DNA of 64,000 bases from Thermus brockianus (GCF_001880325.1 NZ_CP016312.1:868001-932000), one strand, 5' to 3'. Positions 9,215 to 19,387 are shown, numbered from the stretch's first letter. The notes: a model not told the origin generated them from the letters alone. Translations and numbers: made by a program.

Positions 9215-9244
9215 ATCATAAAAGGCTCACACAGGCCGTGTCAA
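9215..9244 (-). promoter_or_regulatory. slpA promoter
   Basis: TTGACA (9239-9244) and TATGAT (9215-9220) are 18 nt apart on the minus strand. The -35 is perfect, as expected for one of the most strongly expressed genes of the cell. Confidence 0.85.
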
Positions 9245-9263
9245 GCCCTAGCGCCTTTAGGCC

Positions 9264-9272
9264 TGCTATACT
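9264..9272 (+). promoter_or_regulatory. Extended -10 promoter of glmS
   Basis: TGCTATACT is an extended -10 element; no convincing -35 lies at the right spacing because that DNA is taken by the slpA -35. Transcription from here would give a leader of roughly 270 nt carrying the ribozyme. Confidence 0.55.
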
Positions 9273-9324
9273 CCCCCGAGGGGGGTGGGAGCCTGGCCTG
9301 AAACGGCTCTTGGGAAGGCGGGAA

Positions 9325-9490
9325 GCGCAGGGGGTCCTATAGGACCTCACGAGGTGGCGGACCCCGCAAGGGGATTACCGGCAAGGCCGGGAAAGATCGA
9401 GGAATCCGCGGATGCCGCCCGGGGTGTGCCCGCCCCGCCCGCCTGAGCAAAGCCCCTCGGGAAAGCCAGCCCCGCGAGGGGGGGACAACC
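9325..9490 (+). ncRNA. glmS ribozyme/riboswitch (glucosamine-6-phosphate activated)
   Basis: A self-cleaving RNA that cuts the glmS leader when glucosamine-6-phosphate accumulates, lowering GlmS synthesis. Blocks seen in the right order: the cleavage context A|GCGC with the scissile bond between 9324 and 9325; a P2-like hairpin GGTCC-TATA-GGACC (9333-9346); the core ACGAGGTGG (9349-9357); GATCGAGGAATCCGCGGATGCC (in 9395-9417), which fits the conserved ATCGA...CGGCGGATG core; CCCGG after it; and GGGGACAA near 9481-9488, the usual 3' end. Small GC-rich hairpins are inserted between blocks. The gene downstream is glmS. The match is by eye and the 3' boundary is approximate. Confidence 0.85.
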
Positions 9491-9547
9491 GGGGGGCAGG
9501 GCGTACCCCAAAGGGGGCACTTTGCCCTCGCTAGCAAGGAGTAAAGC

Positions 9548-11362
<1,815 letters not shown>

Positions 11363-11363
11363 T

Positions 11364-12944
11364 CTAGATTATCTCCACAAACTTCGCCACCACTTCCGGG
11401 TCCAGGCCCTTCCCCGCCTGGGCCCGAAGCTCTTCTAAAGCCTCCTCCTTGCTCCAGGCCCGCTTGTAGGGGCGTTCCGAGATAAGGGCATCGTAAACGT
11501 CCACCACGGCGAAGATGCGGGCCTCGAGGGGAATGGCCTCCCCCTTCAGGCCAAAGGGGTAACCCGAGCCGTCAAAGCGCTCGTGGTGGTAGAGGACCAC
11601 GTTCAAAGCGGTCTGGGGCAAAAAGGGCAAGTTTCGCAAGATTTCCAAGCCCACCTCGGGGTGGGTTTTCACCACCTTCCACTCCCCCGTGGAAAGGGCG
11701 GTGGGCTTGCGCAGGATCTCGTCGGGCAAGGCCAGCTTGCCCAGGTCGTGGAAGTAGGCCCCCAGGCGGAGGCCCTCGAGGTCGGAAAACCCCAAAGCCT
11801 GGCCCAAGCGCAAGGAGAGCTCCGCCACCCGCTCCGTGTGCCCTTGGGTTTCCAGGTCCCGGTACTCCAGCACCCGGGAAAGGGCCCGCAGGGCCGCCTC
11901 ACGGGTGCTCTTGAGGACCCGGAGGTGGAAAAGCCGCTCTAAAGCCTCCTCCAACCGCTTGGCCACCACCCGCAAAACCGCCTCGTCCTCCCGGCGGTGG
12001 GGCACCTTTTCCCCAAACGAGCCCAAGGCCAGCACCCCGTACCGCCGCCCTTCGGGTTTTAGGGGAACCAAGAGGGCTGAACGCAACCCCGCTTCTACAT
12101 AGGGCCTCAGGGCCCCAGGAAAGGTGGCGTAATCCTCCACGTAAATGGGGCCTTCCCACAGCCGGGGGTGGCCCAGGAGCCCCTCGCCAAAGCGGATAGG
12201 ATGCTCCACGTAAAGCCTGGAGAAACCCGAGGGGTAACGGCCCGCCATCACCGCCGGCCGCACCCGCCCCCCCTGGAAGAGGTAAAGGGCCCCCCCATGA
12301 TATGGGGTTAGCCTTAGCAGGGTTTCCAGGGCCTCTTGCGCCATCCCTAAAGGCTCGCGGGCGCTCTCCAGGGAAAGGGAAAGCTCCAAGAGCGCTCGGG
12401 TGCGCTCCGCCTCCTCCCGGGCTTTCTCCAAAGCCTCTATGCGGCCCAAGACCATCCCCGCCGCCTCCGCCAGGGCCTGAAGCCAGAACCGCTCCTCAGG
12501 GAGGATCTCCCCCACCCCCCCAGCGGTGTCCATGGAAAGCACTCCCAAGACCTTCCCCCGCGGATCCCGAAGGGGGACACCCAGGTAAACCCCAGGCTGC
12601 GGCTGGCCTGTTAGGAAAACCACCCGGGGATCTTGGGAAACATCAGGTACGAAAAGGGGCTCCCCGCTTTCCAACACCACCCAAGAAACCCCTTTACCAC
12701 GGGGTAGGCGAAAGCCCACACGCTCCCGAGAAAGACCCTCCGCCGCCACCAGCTCCAAGGCGTCCTCCTCCGGGCGGTAGAGGAAAAGAAGGACCGAGAC
12801 CGCCCGGGTTTGGGCCTTGGCCGCCTGCACCACCTGGCGGAAGACCTCCTCCCGCCGGTCTAAAGGTGCGAGGAGACGCCACGCGCGGACCAGGGCCTCC
12901 AGGCGTTTTAGCTCCAGCACCCCTGAGGCCATGACGCCCTTCAC
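11364..12944 (-). CDS. GAF-GAF-HD-GYP protein, probable cyclic di-GMP phosphodiesterase
   Basis: Two GAF sensor domains, about 25-175 and 200-345, precede an HD-GYP domain at about 350-526. The HD-GYP metal and catalytic motifs are intact: GHTERV, YFHDLGKL, THPEVG and HHERFDGSGYP. Such proteins hydrolyse cyclic di-GMP to pGpG or GMP. There is no membrane segment, so a soluble ligand or redox signal is likely. The start is ambiguous: GTG 12944 overlaps the stop of the upstream gene in GTGA (coupled translation), while ATG 12932 has GAAGGGCG before it. It probably shares a transcript with the DUF4127 gene. Confidence 0.88.
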   Translation of the reverse strand: MKGVMASGVLELKRLEALVRAWRLLAPLDRREEVFRQVVQAAKAQTRAVSVLLFLYRPEEDALELVAAEGLSRERVGFRLPRGKGVSWVVLESGEPLFVPDVSQDPRVVFLTGQPQPGVYLGVPLRDPRGKVLGVLSMDTAGGVGEILPEERFWLQALAEAAGMVLGRIEALEKAREEAERTRALLELSLSLESAREPLGMAQEALETLLRLTPYHGGALYLFQGGRVRPAVMAGRYPSGFSRLYVEHPIRFGEGLLGHPRLWEGPIYVEDYATFPGALRPYVEAGLRSALLVPLKPEGRRYGVLALGSFGEKVPHRREDEAVLRVVAKRLEEALERLFHLRVLKSTREAALRALSRVLEYRDLETQGHTERVAELSLRLGQALGFSDLEGLRLGAYFHDLGKLALPDEILRKPTALSTGEWKVVKTHPEVGLEILRNLPFLPQTALNVVLYHHERFDGSGYPFGLKGEAIPLEARIFAVVDVYDALISERPYKRAWSKEEALEELRAQAGKGLDPEVVAKFVEII

Positions 12945-14158
12945 TCTACCAGGTGAACCGGGGAAGGCAGGGGGACGAGGCTTAACCGAGCCTCAGCCTC
13001 AAAGGAGCGGTGCCAGGGAAAAGCGAGGGCCTTAAGGTCTACCCGGTACCCTTCCCACGCCACGTAGGGCCAAAGGGAGGCCACCCCAAGCGCCTCCTCC
13101 CCCAAGGGCTCGGGAAAACGGCCCCGCACCCAAGGCCTCCCCACCTCCCCCCACCAGTAGGCGAAGTAGGCCTCGGCCAAGCGCTGAAGGCGCCCTTCCC
13201 GGTCCCTTAGAAAAAGCCCCCCTTGGGCCAGGGCGCTCCCCAGGTTGTTGGCCGGGGTGCCCCAAGCGGCGTAGGCGGCGAGCCGGCCGTAAAGCCCCAG
13301 GGCCTGGAGGTAGCCCATGAGCCCCGCATCCCCCCGGTTCACCCGGGAAAGGTCCGCCAAAGCCACGGGGTATTGGGCCATCAGGCGGAGGAGGTCTTGG
13401 GTGGCTCCTCTAGGGCTTTTGCCCCCGTAAACGTAAAGGACCAGGTCCGGAATATTCTCCAGGGCCACCTCCTCCGCCCCGGCGCTTCGCAAAAGCCTCC
13501 TTACCGTCTCCTCTAGGGGCAAGGCCTCATACGGGGTGGTGCGCTCCGCTAAGGCCGCTTCCTCGTGGACCACCGCCACCCTAAGCCCCGGGGAAAGGGC
13601 CCTAAGGAGGAGGACCTGCCCCGCCTCGTCCGCCCCCGGGCGGCTCGGGTAAGGGAGGGCCTGGGCCTCCCTGGGGGCAGGAGAGCCCCGAAGGGCATCG
13701 TCCCAGACCGCTTCCAGGTAAAGTCCCCTCAGGCGGGACCAAGGGGCGAGGACCTGGAGTACCCGGAGGTTGCGTTCCCTTTGGGTGGCGTCAAAGCGGG
13801 GCACCACGCCGAAGAGGAAGACCTCCCCGCCATACCGCGCCTTCCAGGCCAAAAGGGGCCCAAGCCGGGCCAAAGCGTCCTCGGCGGGGAGGTCAAGGTG
13901 GCGGCTTTGCAGGAGCCCGCCATAGGCGAGGGCGTCCAGGCTGGCCACCAACCCCTTCCCCGGGGTGGAAAGAAGCCAGGCCCTAAGGAGGGGGAGGTCC
14001 GCCCCCTCCGGGCCTCGGTAAACCTCCCGGGGAGGACAGCGCACCCCCTCCCAGCCGCACGGGGCCCAGTTGGGCGGGCGGTCGTCCAGGGGGAGGTACA
14101 AAACCCCCGCCCCCAGGGCGAACCCCCAGAGGAGGGCGAGGAACACAAGCCTAGCCAC
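12941..14158 (-). CDS. DUF4127 family exported protein
   Basis: A 405-aa protein with a short N-terminal hydrophobic segment (residues 4-20, probable signal peptide) followed by the family mark YLPLDDRPPN and, later, YGGKSPRGATQDLL and WGTPANNLGSALA. These fit DUF4127, a family of unknown function whose conserved acidic and Asn residues suggest a hydrolase; that activity is only an inference. It starts 7 nt after trxB ends and overlaps the HD-GYP gene by 4 nt, so trxB-DUF4127-HD-GYP looks like an operon. Confidence 0.75.
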   Translation of the reverse strand: MARLVFLALLWGFALGAGVLYLPLDDRPPNWAPCGWEGVRCPPREVYRGPEGADLPLLRAWLLSTPGKGLVASLDALAYGGLLQSRHLDLPAEDALARLGPLLAWKARYGGEVFLFGVVPRFDATQRERNLRVLQVLAPWSRLRGLYLEAVWDDALRGSPAPREAQALPYPSRPGADEAGQVLLLRALSPGLRVAVVHEEAALAERTTPYEALPLEETVRRLLRSAGAEEVALENIPDLVLYVYGGKSPRGATQDLLRLMAQYPVALADLSRVNRGDAGLMGYLQALGLYGRLAAYAAWGTPANNLGSALAQGGLFLRDREGRLQRLAEAYFAYWWGEVGRPWVRGRFPEPLGEEALGVASLWPYVAWEGYRVDLKALAFPWHRSFEAEARLSLVPLPSPVHLVE

Positions 14159-14164
14159 GCCTCC

Positions 14165-15157
14165 TTAAGGCTTGGCGGCTTCCTCGTGGGGTTTGGCTTC
14201 TTGTTCCGCCAGGTACTTCTCCGCGGTCATGGCCGCCCGGGTGCCCGCCCCCACGCTGGTGGTGAGCTGGCGGTAGATGGGGTCGGCCACGTCCCCGGCG
14301 GCGAAGATCCCCGGCACCGAGGTGTAGACCTCGTCCCGCACGGCCACGTAGCCATCGGGCCTGAGCTCCACCACCCCCTTAAGGAAGCCGGTGTTGGGCT
14401 CGTGGCCGATGAAGACGAAGACCCCGTCCGTGGGGTAGACGTACTCCTCTCCCGTCTTCAGGTTCTTGAGCCGCACCCCCGTCACCTGGTCCTCGCCCAG
14501 GATTTCCGTGACCACGTGGGAGAAGAGGAAGTGCATTTTGGGGTTTTGGAAGGCTCGGGTTTGGGCCACCTTGTTGGCCCGAAGCTCATCCCGCCGGTGG
14601 ACCAGGGTTACCTTGCGGGCGAACTTGGTGAGGAATAGACCCTCCTCCACAGCGGCATCCCCCCCGCCCACCACCACCACCTCCTTGTCCCGGTAGAAGA
14701 AGCCGTCGCAGGTGGCGCAGGTGGAAACCCCGCGGCCGTAGAACTTGTCCTCACCCGGCACCCCAAGCCGCCTGGGGTTGGCCCCGGTGGCGACGATGAT
14801 CACCCGGGCGGGGTACGTCCGCTCAAAACCCCGGACCAGGAAGCCCTCCTCCAGAGGCTCTATCCCCAAGACCTCGTCCATGACGATCCGGGCCCCGAAC
14901 TTCTCCGCCTGCTGCACCATGCGGCTTGCCAGTTCGGGCCCGGAAATGCCCTCGGGGAAACCCGGGTAGTTTTCCACCTCCTCGGTTTGGGCGATCTGCC
15001 CTCCGGGCAGGCCCTTTTCCACGATGACCGTCTTGAGCCCCGCCCGGCCCGCGTAGATGCCGGCGGTTAGGCCCGCCGGGCCCCCACCGATAATGACCAC
15101 GTCGTAGCGCTCCCCCGTCTGACCGCTTGCCGCAAGCCCTGCCAAGGAAAACTCCAT
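14165..15157 (-). CDS. trxB: Thioredoxin reductase
   Basis: FAD/NAD(P)H flavoenzyme that reduces thioredoxin. Seen: FAD motif GGGPAG (24-29), redox-active CATC with Cys147 and Cys150, a second nucleotide motif [12 protein letters not shown], and the C-terminal FAD contact FAAGDVAD. Length of 330 aa is normal with a short charged tail. ATG 15157 has AAGGAGGGGGAGG just before it and a real leader. The leader or promoter contains a perfect inverted repeat resembling CsoR/CstR operators, which suggests control by thiol or persulfide stress. Confidence 0.96.
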   Translation of the reverse strand: MEFSLAGLAASGQTGERYDVVIIGGGPAGLTAGIYAGRAGLKTVIVEKGLPGGQIAQTEEVENYPGFPEGISGPELASRMVQQAEKFGARIVMDEVLGIEPLEEGFLVRGFERTYPARVIIVATGANPRRLGVPGEDKFYGRGVSTCATCDGFFYRDKEVVVVGGGDAAVEEGLFLTKFARKVTLVHRRDELRANKVAQTRAFQNPKMHFLFSHVVTEILGEDQVTGVRLKNLKTGEEYVYPTDGVFVFIGHEPNTGFLKGVVELRPDGYVAVRDEVYTSVPGIFAAGDVADPIYRQLTTSVGAGTRAAMTAEKYLAEQEAKPHEEAAKP

Positions 15158-15185
15158 CCTCCCCCTCCTTAGGTTTTAGGCTACA

Positions 15186-15249
15186 CCCCCATATACCTAT
15201 GGGGGGTATATAGCAAGCCCAGTTTGGCCAAAAGCCCCCTGCCTGTCAA
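15186..15249 (-). promoter_or_regulatory. trxB promoter with CsoR/CstR-like inverted repeat
   Basis: CCCCCATA and TATGGGGG (15186-15193, 15198-15205) form a perfect 8-bp inverted repeat around TACC; read as a 17-mer at 15193-15209 it also fits ATACC-(N)-GGGGTAT. A TTGACA box lies at 15244-15249 on the minus strand, with a weak CAAACT 17 nt on. An alternative promoter has TATATG inside the repeat. Either way the repeat covers the start region. Confidence 0.55.
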
Positions 15250-15275
15250 GGGAGAAAAGCAATCCGAGCCGCTCC

Positions 15276-15351
15276 TGGTGACCCCAGGGGGATTCGAACC
15301 CCCGTCTCGGCCTTGAGAGGGCCGTGTCCTAGGCCTCTAGACGATGGGGCC
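15276..15351 (-). tRNA. tRNA-Glu (anticodon CTC), CCA encoded
   Basis: A 76-nt cloverleaf with acceptor GGCCCCA/TGGGGTC (one G-U pair), anticodon loop CTCTCAA, T-arm GGTTCGAATCC and encoded CCA. It is the last of three tRNAs in one transcript. Confidence 0.95.
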
Positions 15352-15372
15352 GCGTGCGGCTCGGATCGCTTC

Positions 15373-15447
15373 TGGTGACCCCAGGGGGATTCGAACCCCC
15401 GCCGCCGCCTTGAAAGGGCGGTGACCTAACCACTAGTCGATGGGGCC
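15373..15447 (-). tRNA. tRNA-Glu (anticodon TTC), CCA encoded
   Basis: A 75-nt cloverleaf with the same acceptor and T-arm as the neighbouring tRNA-Glu but anticodon loop CTTTCAA. Together the two isoacceptors read GAA and GAG. It lies 21 nt upstream of the CTC copy. Confidence 0.95.
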
Positions 15448-15454
15448 AAACGTT

Positions 15455-15528
15455 TGGCTGGGGTGCGTGGACTCGAACCACGACCGGCGGATCCAGAGTC
15501 CGCTGTCCTGCCGTTAGACGACACCCCA
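15455..15528 (-). tRNA. tRNA-Gln (anticodon CTG), CCA encoded
   Basis: A 74-nt cloverleaf with the weak first pair T1-A72 typical of tRNA-Gln, acceptor TGGGGTG/CACCCCA, discriminator G, anticodon loop CTCTGGA and encoded CCA. It is the first gene of the tRNA-Gln-Glu-Glu transcript. Confidence 0.95.
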
Positions 15529-15560
15529 GCGGCGGGCGCCCGATCCCTCGGGCAGAGGTT

Positions 15561-15589
15561 ATGGTACACTCTAAAGGGCGGATTGGCAA
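15561..15589 (-). promoter_or_regulatory. Promoter of the tRNA-Gln-Glu-Glu cluster
   Basis: TTGCCA (15584-15589) and TACCAT (15561-15566) are 17 nt apart on the minus strand, about 32 nt before tRNA-Gln. The -10 overlaps a TACACT (15565-15570) that could serve the divergent plus-strand gene. Confidence 0.65.
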
Positions 15590-15596
15590 GCCCCTG

Positions 15597-16202
15597 ATGC
15601 CTATGGAGGAAAGCCTTTTACAAATCCTGAGCCGGTATATCTCGCCCATGGCCGCGGAGAACCTCTTGCGCCGGGTTCTAGGCTCCAGGAAACCGGCCAC
15701 GCCAGGGGAGTGGGCGCGGCTCATTGAGGCGAACCTTTGGCCCGAGCTTGGCCGGCTCCTCCCTTTTCGCGAGATGCCCCCTGAGCTTAAGGCCTTGGTG
15801 CGGGAGCTCAAGCAGCTCGCCCTCCAGGAGGTAGAGGAAGCCGAGGAAGCGGAGGAAGAGGAAGCCCTTCTGGAGGAGGTAGTGGACCTCGAGGACCCCG
15901 CCGCCCGGGAGCACCTGGCAAGGCGGCTTGCCCGTCTGGAGGGGGTTCTGGGGGTGGTGGTGGCCGGTAGGGGCGGCAAAGAGGAGCTTTTCGCCGGGGA
16001 GCCTATCCCGTTAGAGCTTGTCCACCACCTCCTCGCCCGCCAAGGCTACGGCGTTTTCTATGCCCTTCTCCAGGGAAACCTGGTGGCCCTAAGGCCCTTA
16101 GGCTCGGGTTACGTGGGCCTTCTGGCCCGCAAGGAGACCAACATCGGCCGCCTGCTCCACGCCCTGAGGCGGCTTGTTCCCATCACGGAGGTAAGCGGAT
16201 GA
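15597..16202 (+). CDS. Unrecognised protein with glutamate-rich linker
   Basis: A 201-aa protein I do not recognise. It has an N-terminal part of about 85 residues with helices, a strongly acidic stretch at about 80-100 (EEAEEAEEEEALLEE), and a C-terminal globular part of about 90 residues (LEGVLGVVVAGRGG..., FYALLQGNLVALR) whose strand-helix pattern is reminiscent of Roadblock/LC7 domains; this is a weak guess. There is no signal peptide or membrane segment. The start could also be ATG 15603. It overlaps the next gene by 4 nt (ATGA), so the two are translationally coupled. Confidence 0.6.
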   Translation: MPMEESLLQILSRYISPMAAENLLRRVLGSRKPATPGEWARLIEANLWPELGRLLPFREMPPELKALVRELKQLALQEVEEAEEAEEEEALLEEVVDLEDPAAREHLARRLARLEGVLGVVVAGRGGKEELFAGEPIPLELVHHLLARQGYGVFYALLQGNLVALRPLGSGYVGLLARKETNIGRLLHALRRLVPITEVSG

Positions 16203-17899
16203 GAGGATGGCTTTCCCTGGTTCTGGCCCTTGCCCTTCCGGCCCTAGCCGCTCCCTTGCCCCAGGCGTACGACCGCTTAGAAGAAGCCCTGGCCCAGGTG
16301 GGCCTCGCCAACCCCACCCAGGCCCTGGCCGCCTTGGACCGGGCGCAAAGCCTATTGCGCCAGGAGGCGGAGGGCCTTCCCCCCGTGATCCGGGACGCCA
16401 TTTTGAATAACCTGGAGGGCCTGCGGCAGGCGGTGGTGCAGAAAAGCCGGGCCGACCTGGAGGCCCGCCTCCTCCTCGTCCGCCACCTCCTGGGCAAGGC
16501 GCTTTACGACGGCTTCTTCCAAGCGGGGTCCCAGGATAAACCCACCTACCTAAGCCGCCTGGCCCGGGCCACGGCCCTGCCCCCGTCCCTCGTGCAAGAG
16601 GTCCGAGGCTTAGGAGCCGAGGAGGCCAGGCGCCGCCTCGAGGCCTTCTTCCTCCAAGCCATGGCCGAGGACCTGAACAAAACCCTGGGGGCGGCCTCGA
16701 GGCCCGAGGCCTACTTGGCCCTGGCCCGGGCCTATGCCCGCTTCCTCGTGGTCCAGGATAGCCCGCAAAGCACCCTGAAGGCCCAGGACTTCATCCAGGC
16801 CTTGGCCAAGGTTTCCGCCGGGGAACCTTTCCGCCCCGAGGTAGGGGGGCTTTTGAACCAGGTGGCCACCTGGCGCAAGGCCCTCTTGGCTGTTGGTCCC
16901 CGCACGCAAACCCCATCCCCTCCCGCCGCGCAAACCGCCCCCCCTGCTACGCCAACGCCGCCTGCCCCCAGCGCACCCACCCCGCCTTCCAGTCCTCCCC
17001 AACCCTCCCCCGCCCCGCCCACGGACACGGCCCAGGCCAGCTCCCCCGGGGTGGAAACCTTTTACATCCCTCCCTGGATGGACCGAGCTACGGCAGAAGC
17101 AGTACGGCGCCAGGCCTATACCCTGGGCTATAACTACAACTTTGAGCTGCTAGAGGCCCTCAACCAAATCCAAGCGGAGGTGGGTCTAGCCATCGCCGCT
17201 TTGGGGCGGGGAAACCCGACCGAGGGAAGGTACCACTTGGACCGGGCATTGTGGCAATTCCGCGCCAACCTCGAGCCCGTCTTCGCCGTGATCCACCCTG
17301 CCCTTACCGACCAGATTTCCCGCACCCTTGTGCACCTCTCCGGGGCCACGGGCATCCGGACCCTGGACGCCTTGGTGGTGTACGAGGCCTTAGAGGAGCT
17401 AAGGGGGAGTTTTAGCCAAGGCCCTAGCCCGAACCCGTGGCTCTTCTTGAAACTCCTCCTGGCCCAAACGGCAGGGGTTCCCCGGGCCGTCTTCTTCCTC
17501 CTGGCGGCGGCCCTAAGCCTCTTTCCCCTCTACCTCATCCGCCTCACCTTTGGCGGGCGGAACGTGTACTGGAACCTTTTGGGCCTCGCCTTCCTCTTCC
17601 TCTTTCTGCCCATCCTGGCCGAGGGGCTCTCCTACTTCGGCTCCATCATGGCGGACTACGGCAACCTACCCCTCTTGGGTTTCCTCGCTAACCTCTCCAT
17701 CGGCCAGGGCCTCATCCCCTACCTGGCTTGGGGGCTTACCGTCTTCCTGGTGGTGGCCTTCGCCGGGGCAGGGCTTAGGGGCATTGCCGCCCAGTTCGGC
17801 CTCCTGAAGGAACGGGGGGATGAGGTGGCGGCCACCGCCGAGCGCCCCGCCACCACCCTGACGAGCGAAACCATCGTGGAGTGGGACGAGGAGTTCTAG
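16199..17899 (+). CDS. Unrecognised exported membrane protein with proline-rich linker
   Basis: A 566-aa protein of unknown function. Order of parts: signal peptide (residues 1-18), an outer helical region to about 235 with repeated QALAALDRAQSLL-type helices, a Pro/Thr/Ser/Ala linker at about 238-280, a second helical region to about 410 that repeats features of the first (YHLDRALWQFRANLEPV), then three or four membrane segments between about 420 and 540 and a short acidic cytoplasmic tail ending VEWDEEF. The two helical regions look like a duplication. Coupled to the gene before it; convergent with fmt, the stop codons overlapping by 4 nt. Confidence 0.6.
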   Translation: MRGWLSLVLALALPALAAPLPQAYDRLEEALAQVGLANPTQALAALDRAQSLLRQEAEGLPPVIRDAILNNLEGLRQAVVQKSRADLEARLLLVRHLLGKALYDGFFQAGSQDKPTYLSRLARATALPPSLVQEVRGLGAEEARRRLEAFFLQAMAEDLNKTLGAASRPEAYLALARAYARFLVVQDSPQSTLKAQDFIQALAKVSAGEPFRPEVGGLLNQVATWRKALLAVGPRTQTPSPPAAQTAPPATPTPPAPSAPTPPSSPPQPSPAPPTDTAQASSPGVETFYIPPWMDRATAEAVRRQAYTLGYNYNFELLEALNQIQAEVGLAIAALGRGNPTEGRYHLDRALWQFRANLEPVFAVIHPALTDQISRTLVHLSGATGIRTLDALVVYEALEELRGSFSQGPSPNPWLFLKLLLAQTAGVPRAVFFLLAAALSLFPLYLIRLTFGGRNVYWNLLGLAFLFLFLPILAEGLSYFGSIMADYGNLPLLGFLANLSIGQGLIPYLAWGLTVFLVVAFAGAGLRGIAAQFGLLKERGDEVAATAERPATTLTSETIVEWDEEF

Positions 17900-18810
17900 C
17901 CGATCCGGGTCCCGGGGGTGACCCCGTACCCCCGGGCCCAGTCGGCGGCGGGCATGGGGCGCTTACCCTCCGGTTGAACCTGGAGGAGGCGGATAAGCCC
18001 CTCCCCGGTGCCCACCAAGACCCCCTCCCGGTCCACCGCCTGGACCACCCCGGGCTCCCCCTCCCCGGGTTCGGGCCGCAGGGCGAGGACCTTGACCCGC
18101 TTGCCCCCGTGGAAGAAGTAGCTCCCCGGCCAGGGCTGCACCCCCCGGTGGCGGTTGTAGATGGCCTGGGCGCTTTCCCCAAAGCGGATCCGCCCCTCCT
18201 CCTTGGTGAGGAGGGGGGCGTAGGAAGGCTCGCCCTCCTGGGGGGTGGGGGTGAGGTGGGGGAGGTCCTCCAGCACCTTTAGGAGGAGTTCTATCCCCTT
18301 GTCCCGTAGCCGCTCGGAAAGGGCGAGGGCGTCCTCATGGGGGCCGATCTCCGTGCGCCAGAGGGCGTAAAGGGGCCCGGTGTCCACCCCTTCCTCCGTC
18401 TTCATGATGGCCACCCCCGTCTCCTTCTCCCCCCGGATGAGGGCCCAAGGCACCGGGGCCGGGCCCCGGTACTTGGGGAGGAGGGAGGGGTGGAGGTTGA
18501 GGAAACCCCAAGGGGGCACCTCGAGGACCTCCCGGGGCAGGATCTTGCCGTAGGCAGCGGTAACCGCCACCTCGGGGGCAGCCTCCCGGAAAGCCTTCAG
18601 AAAGGCCTCGTTTCCTTTAAGGCTCTTGGGCTTCCAAAGGGGAAGCCCGTGGGCCTCGGCGTACTGGGCCACAGGGCTTGGCGCAGGCTTTAGCCCCCGG
18701 CCCTTGGGTTTATCCGGCTGGGTCACCACCAGGACCACCTGGTGGTGGCGGTTTAGGGCGTCCAGCACCGGCACCGCCCACTCCGGGGTGCCGAAAAAAG
18801 CCACCCTCAT
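17896..18810 (-). CDS. fmt: Methionyl-tRNA formyltransferase
   Basis: Transfers formyl from 10-formyl-THF to Met-tRNA(fMet) before initiation. Seen: N-terminal Rossmann-like FFGTPEWAVPVLDAL, catalytic region NLHPSLLPKYRGPAPVPWALI, KTEEGVDTGPL, and the C-terminal tRNA-binding domain. Length of 304 aa is normal. Its ATG overlaps the def stop codon (ATGA), so deformylase and formyltransferase are made together, a frequent bacterial pairing. Confidence 0.97.
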   Translation of the reverse strand: MRVAFFGTPEWAVPVLDALNRHHQVVLVVTQPDKPKGRGLKPAPSPVAQYAEAHGLPLWKPKSLKGNEAFLKAFREAAPEVAVTAAYGKILPREVLEVPPWGFLNLHPSLLPKYRGPAPVPWALIRGEKETGVAIMKTEEGVDTGPLYALWRTEIGPHEDALALSERLRDKGIELLLKVLEDLPHLTPTPQEGEPSYAPLLTKEEGRIRFGESAQAIYNRHRGVQPWPGSYFFHGGKRVKVLALRPEPGEGEPGVVQAVDREGVLVGTGEGLIRLLQVQPEGKRPMPAADWARGYGVTPGTRIG

Positions 18811-19382
18811 CGCCCGGAAAGCTCCTTAAGGAGCGCCCTGGCCTCCTTCTGCATGCGGGCCAGCTCCGCCCGGTTCTCCTCCAAAAAGGCCTCCCGCTTG
18901 GCCTTGGGCAGGCGCTCAAAGAAGAGGATCCCGTCCAGGTGGTCCATCTCGTGCTGGAAAACCCGGGCCATGTAGCCCTCCAGCTCCAGGGTGCGGGGGG
19001 TACCCTCCTCGTCCTGGTAGGCCACCCGGATGCGCTCCGCCCGGGGCACCTCCTCGGAGTAGAGGCCGGGAAGGGAGAGGCACCCCTCCGTGCCCTCCAC
19101 CTCCCCCTCCTGGTGGAGGAGGACGGGGTTCGCCACCACGTAGACCCGGCGCACCAGGTCGCGAAGGGGCCGCTCTTCCTCGTCGGGCTCGTCGGCGTAC
19201 TCCACCGCCACAAAAAGGCGCTCGGAAAGCCCGATCTGCGGGGCGGCAAGGCCCACCCCCCGGGCCTCAAACATGGTTTCCAGCATGTCCTCGGCGAGCT
19301 TCTTCACCCGGGAAAAATCCCGCACGGGCTGTGCCTTGCGGCGCAGCACGGGGTCCCCATAGAGGCGGATGGGGTAGATCAT
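18807..19382 (-). CDS. def: Peptide deformylase
   Basis: Iron/zinc hydrolase that removes formyl from new proteins. The three family motifs are intact: GVGLAAPQ (42-49), EGCLS with metal ligand Cys101, and HEMDH with ligands His144 and His148 and catalytic Glu145. Length of 191 aa is normal. ATG 19382 has TACAAT 7 nt upstream (19390-19395), so the def-fmt transcript is probably leaderless. Confidence 0.97.
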   Translation of the reverse strand: MIYPIRLYGDPVLRRKAQPVRDFSRVKKLAEDMLETMFEARGVGLAAPQIGLSERLFVAVEYADEPDEEERPLRDLVRRVYVVANPVLLHQEGEVEGTEGCLSLPGLYSEEVPRAERIRVAYQDEEGTPRTLELEGYMARVFQHEMDHLDGILFFERLPKAKREAFLEENRAELARMQKEARALLKELSGR

Positions 19383-19387
19383 CCTAG

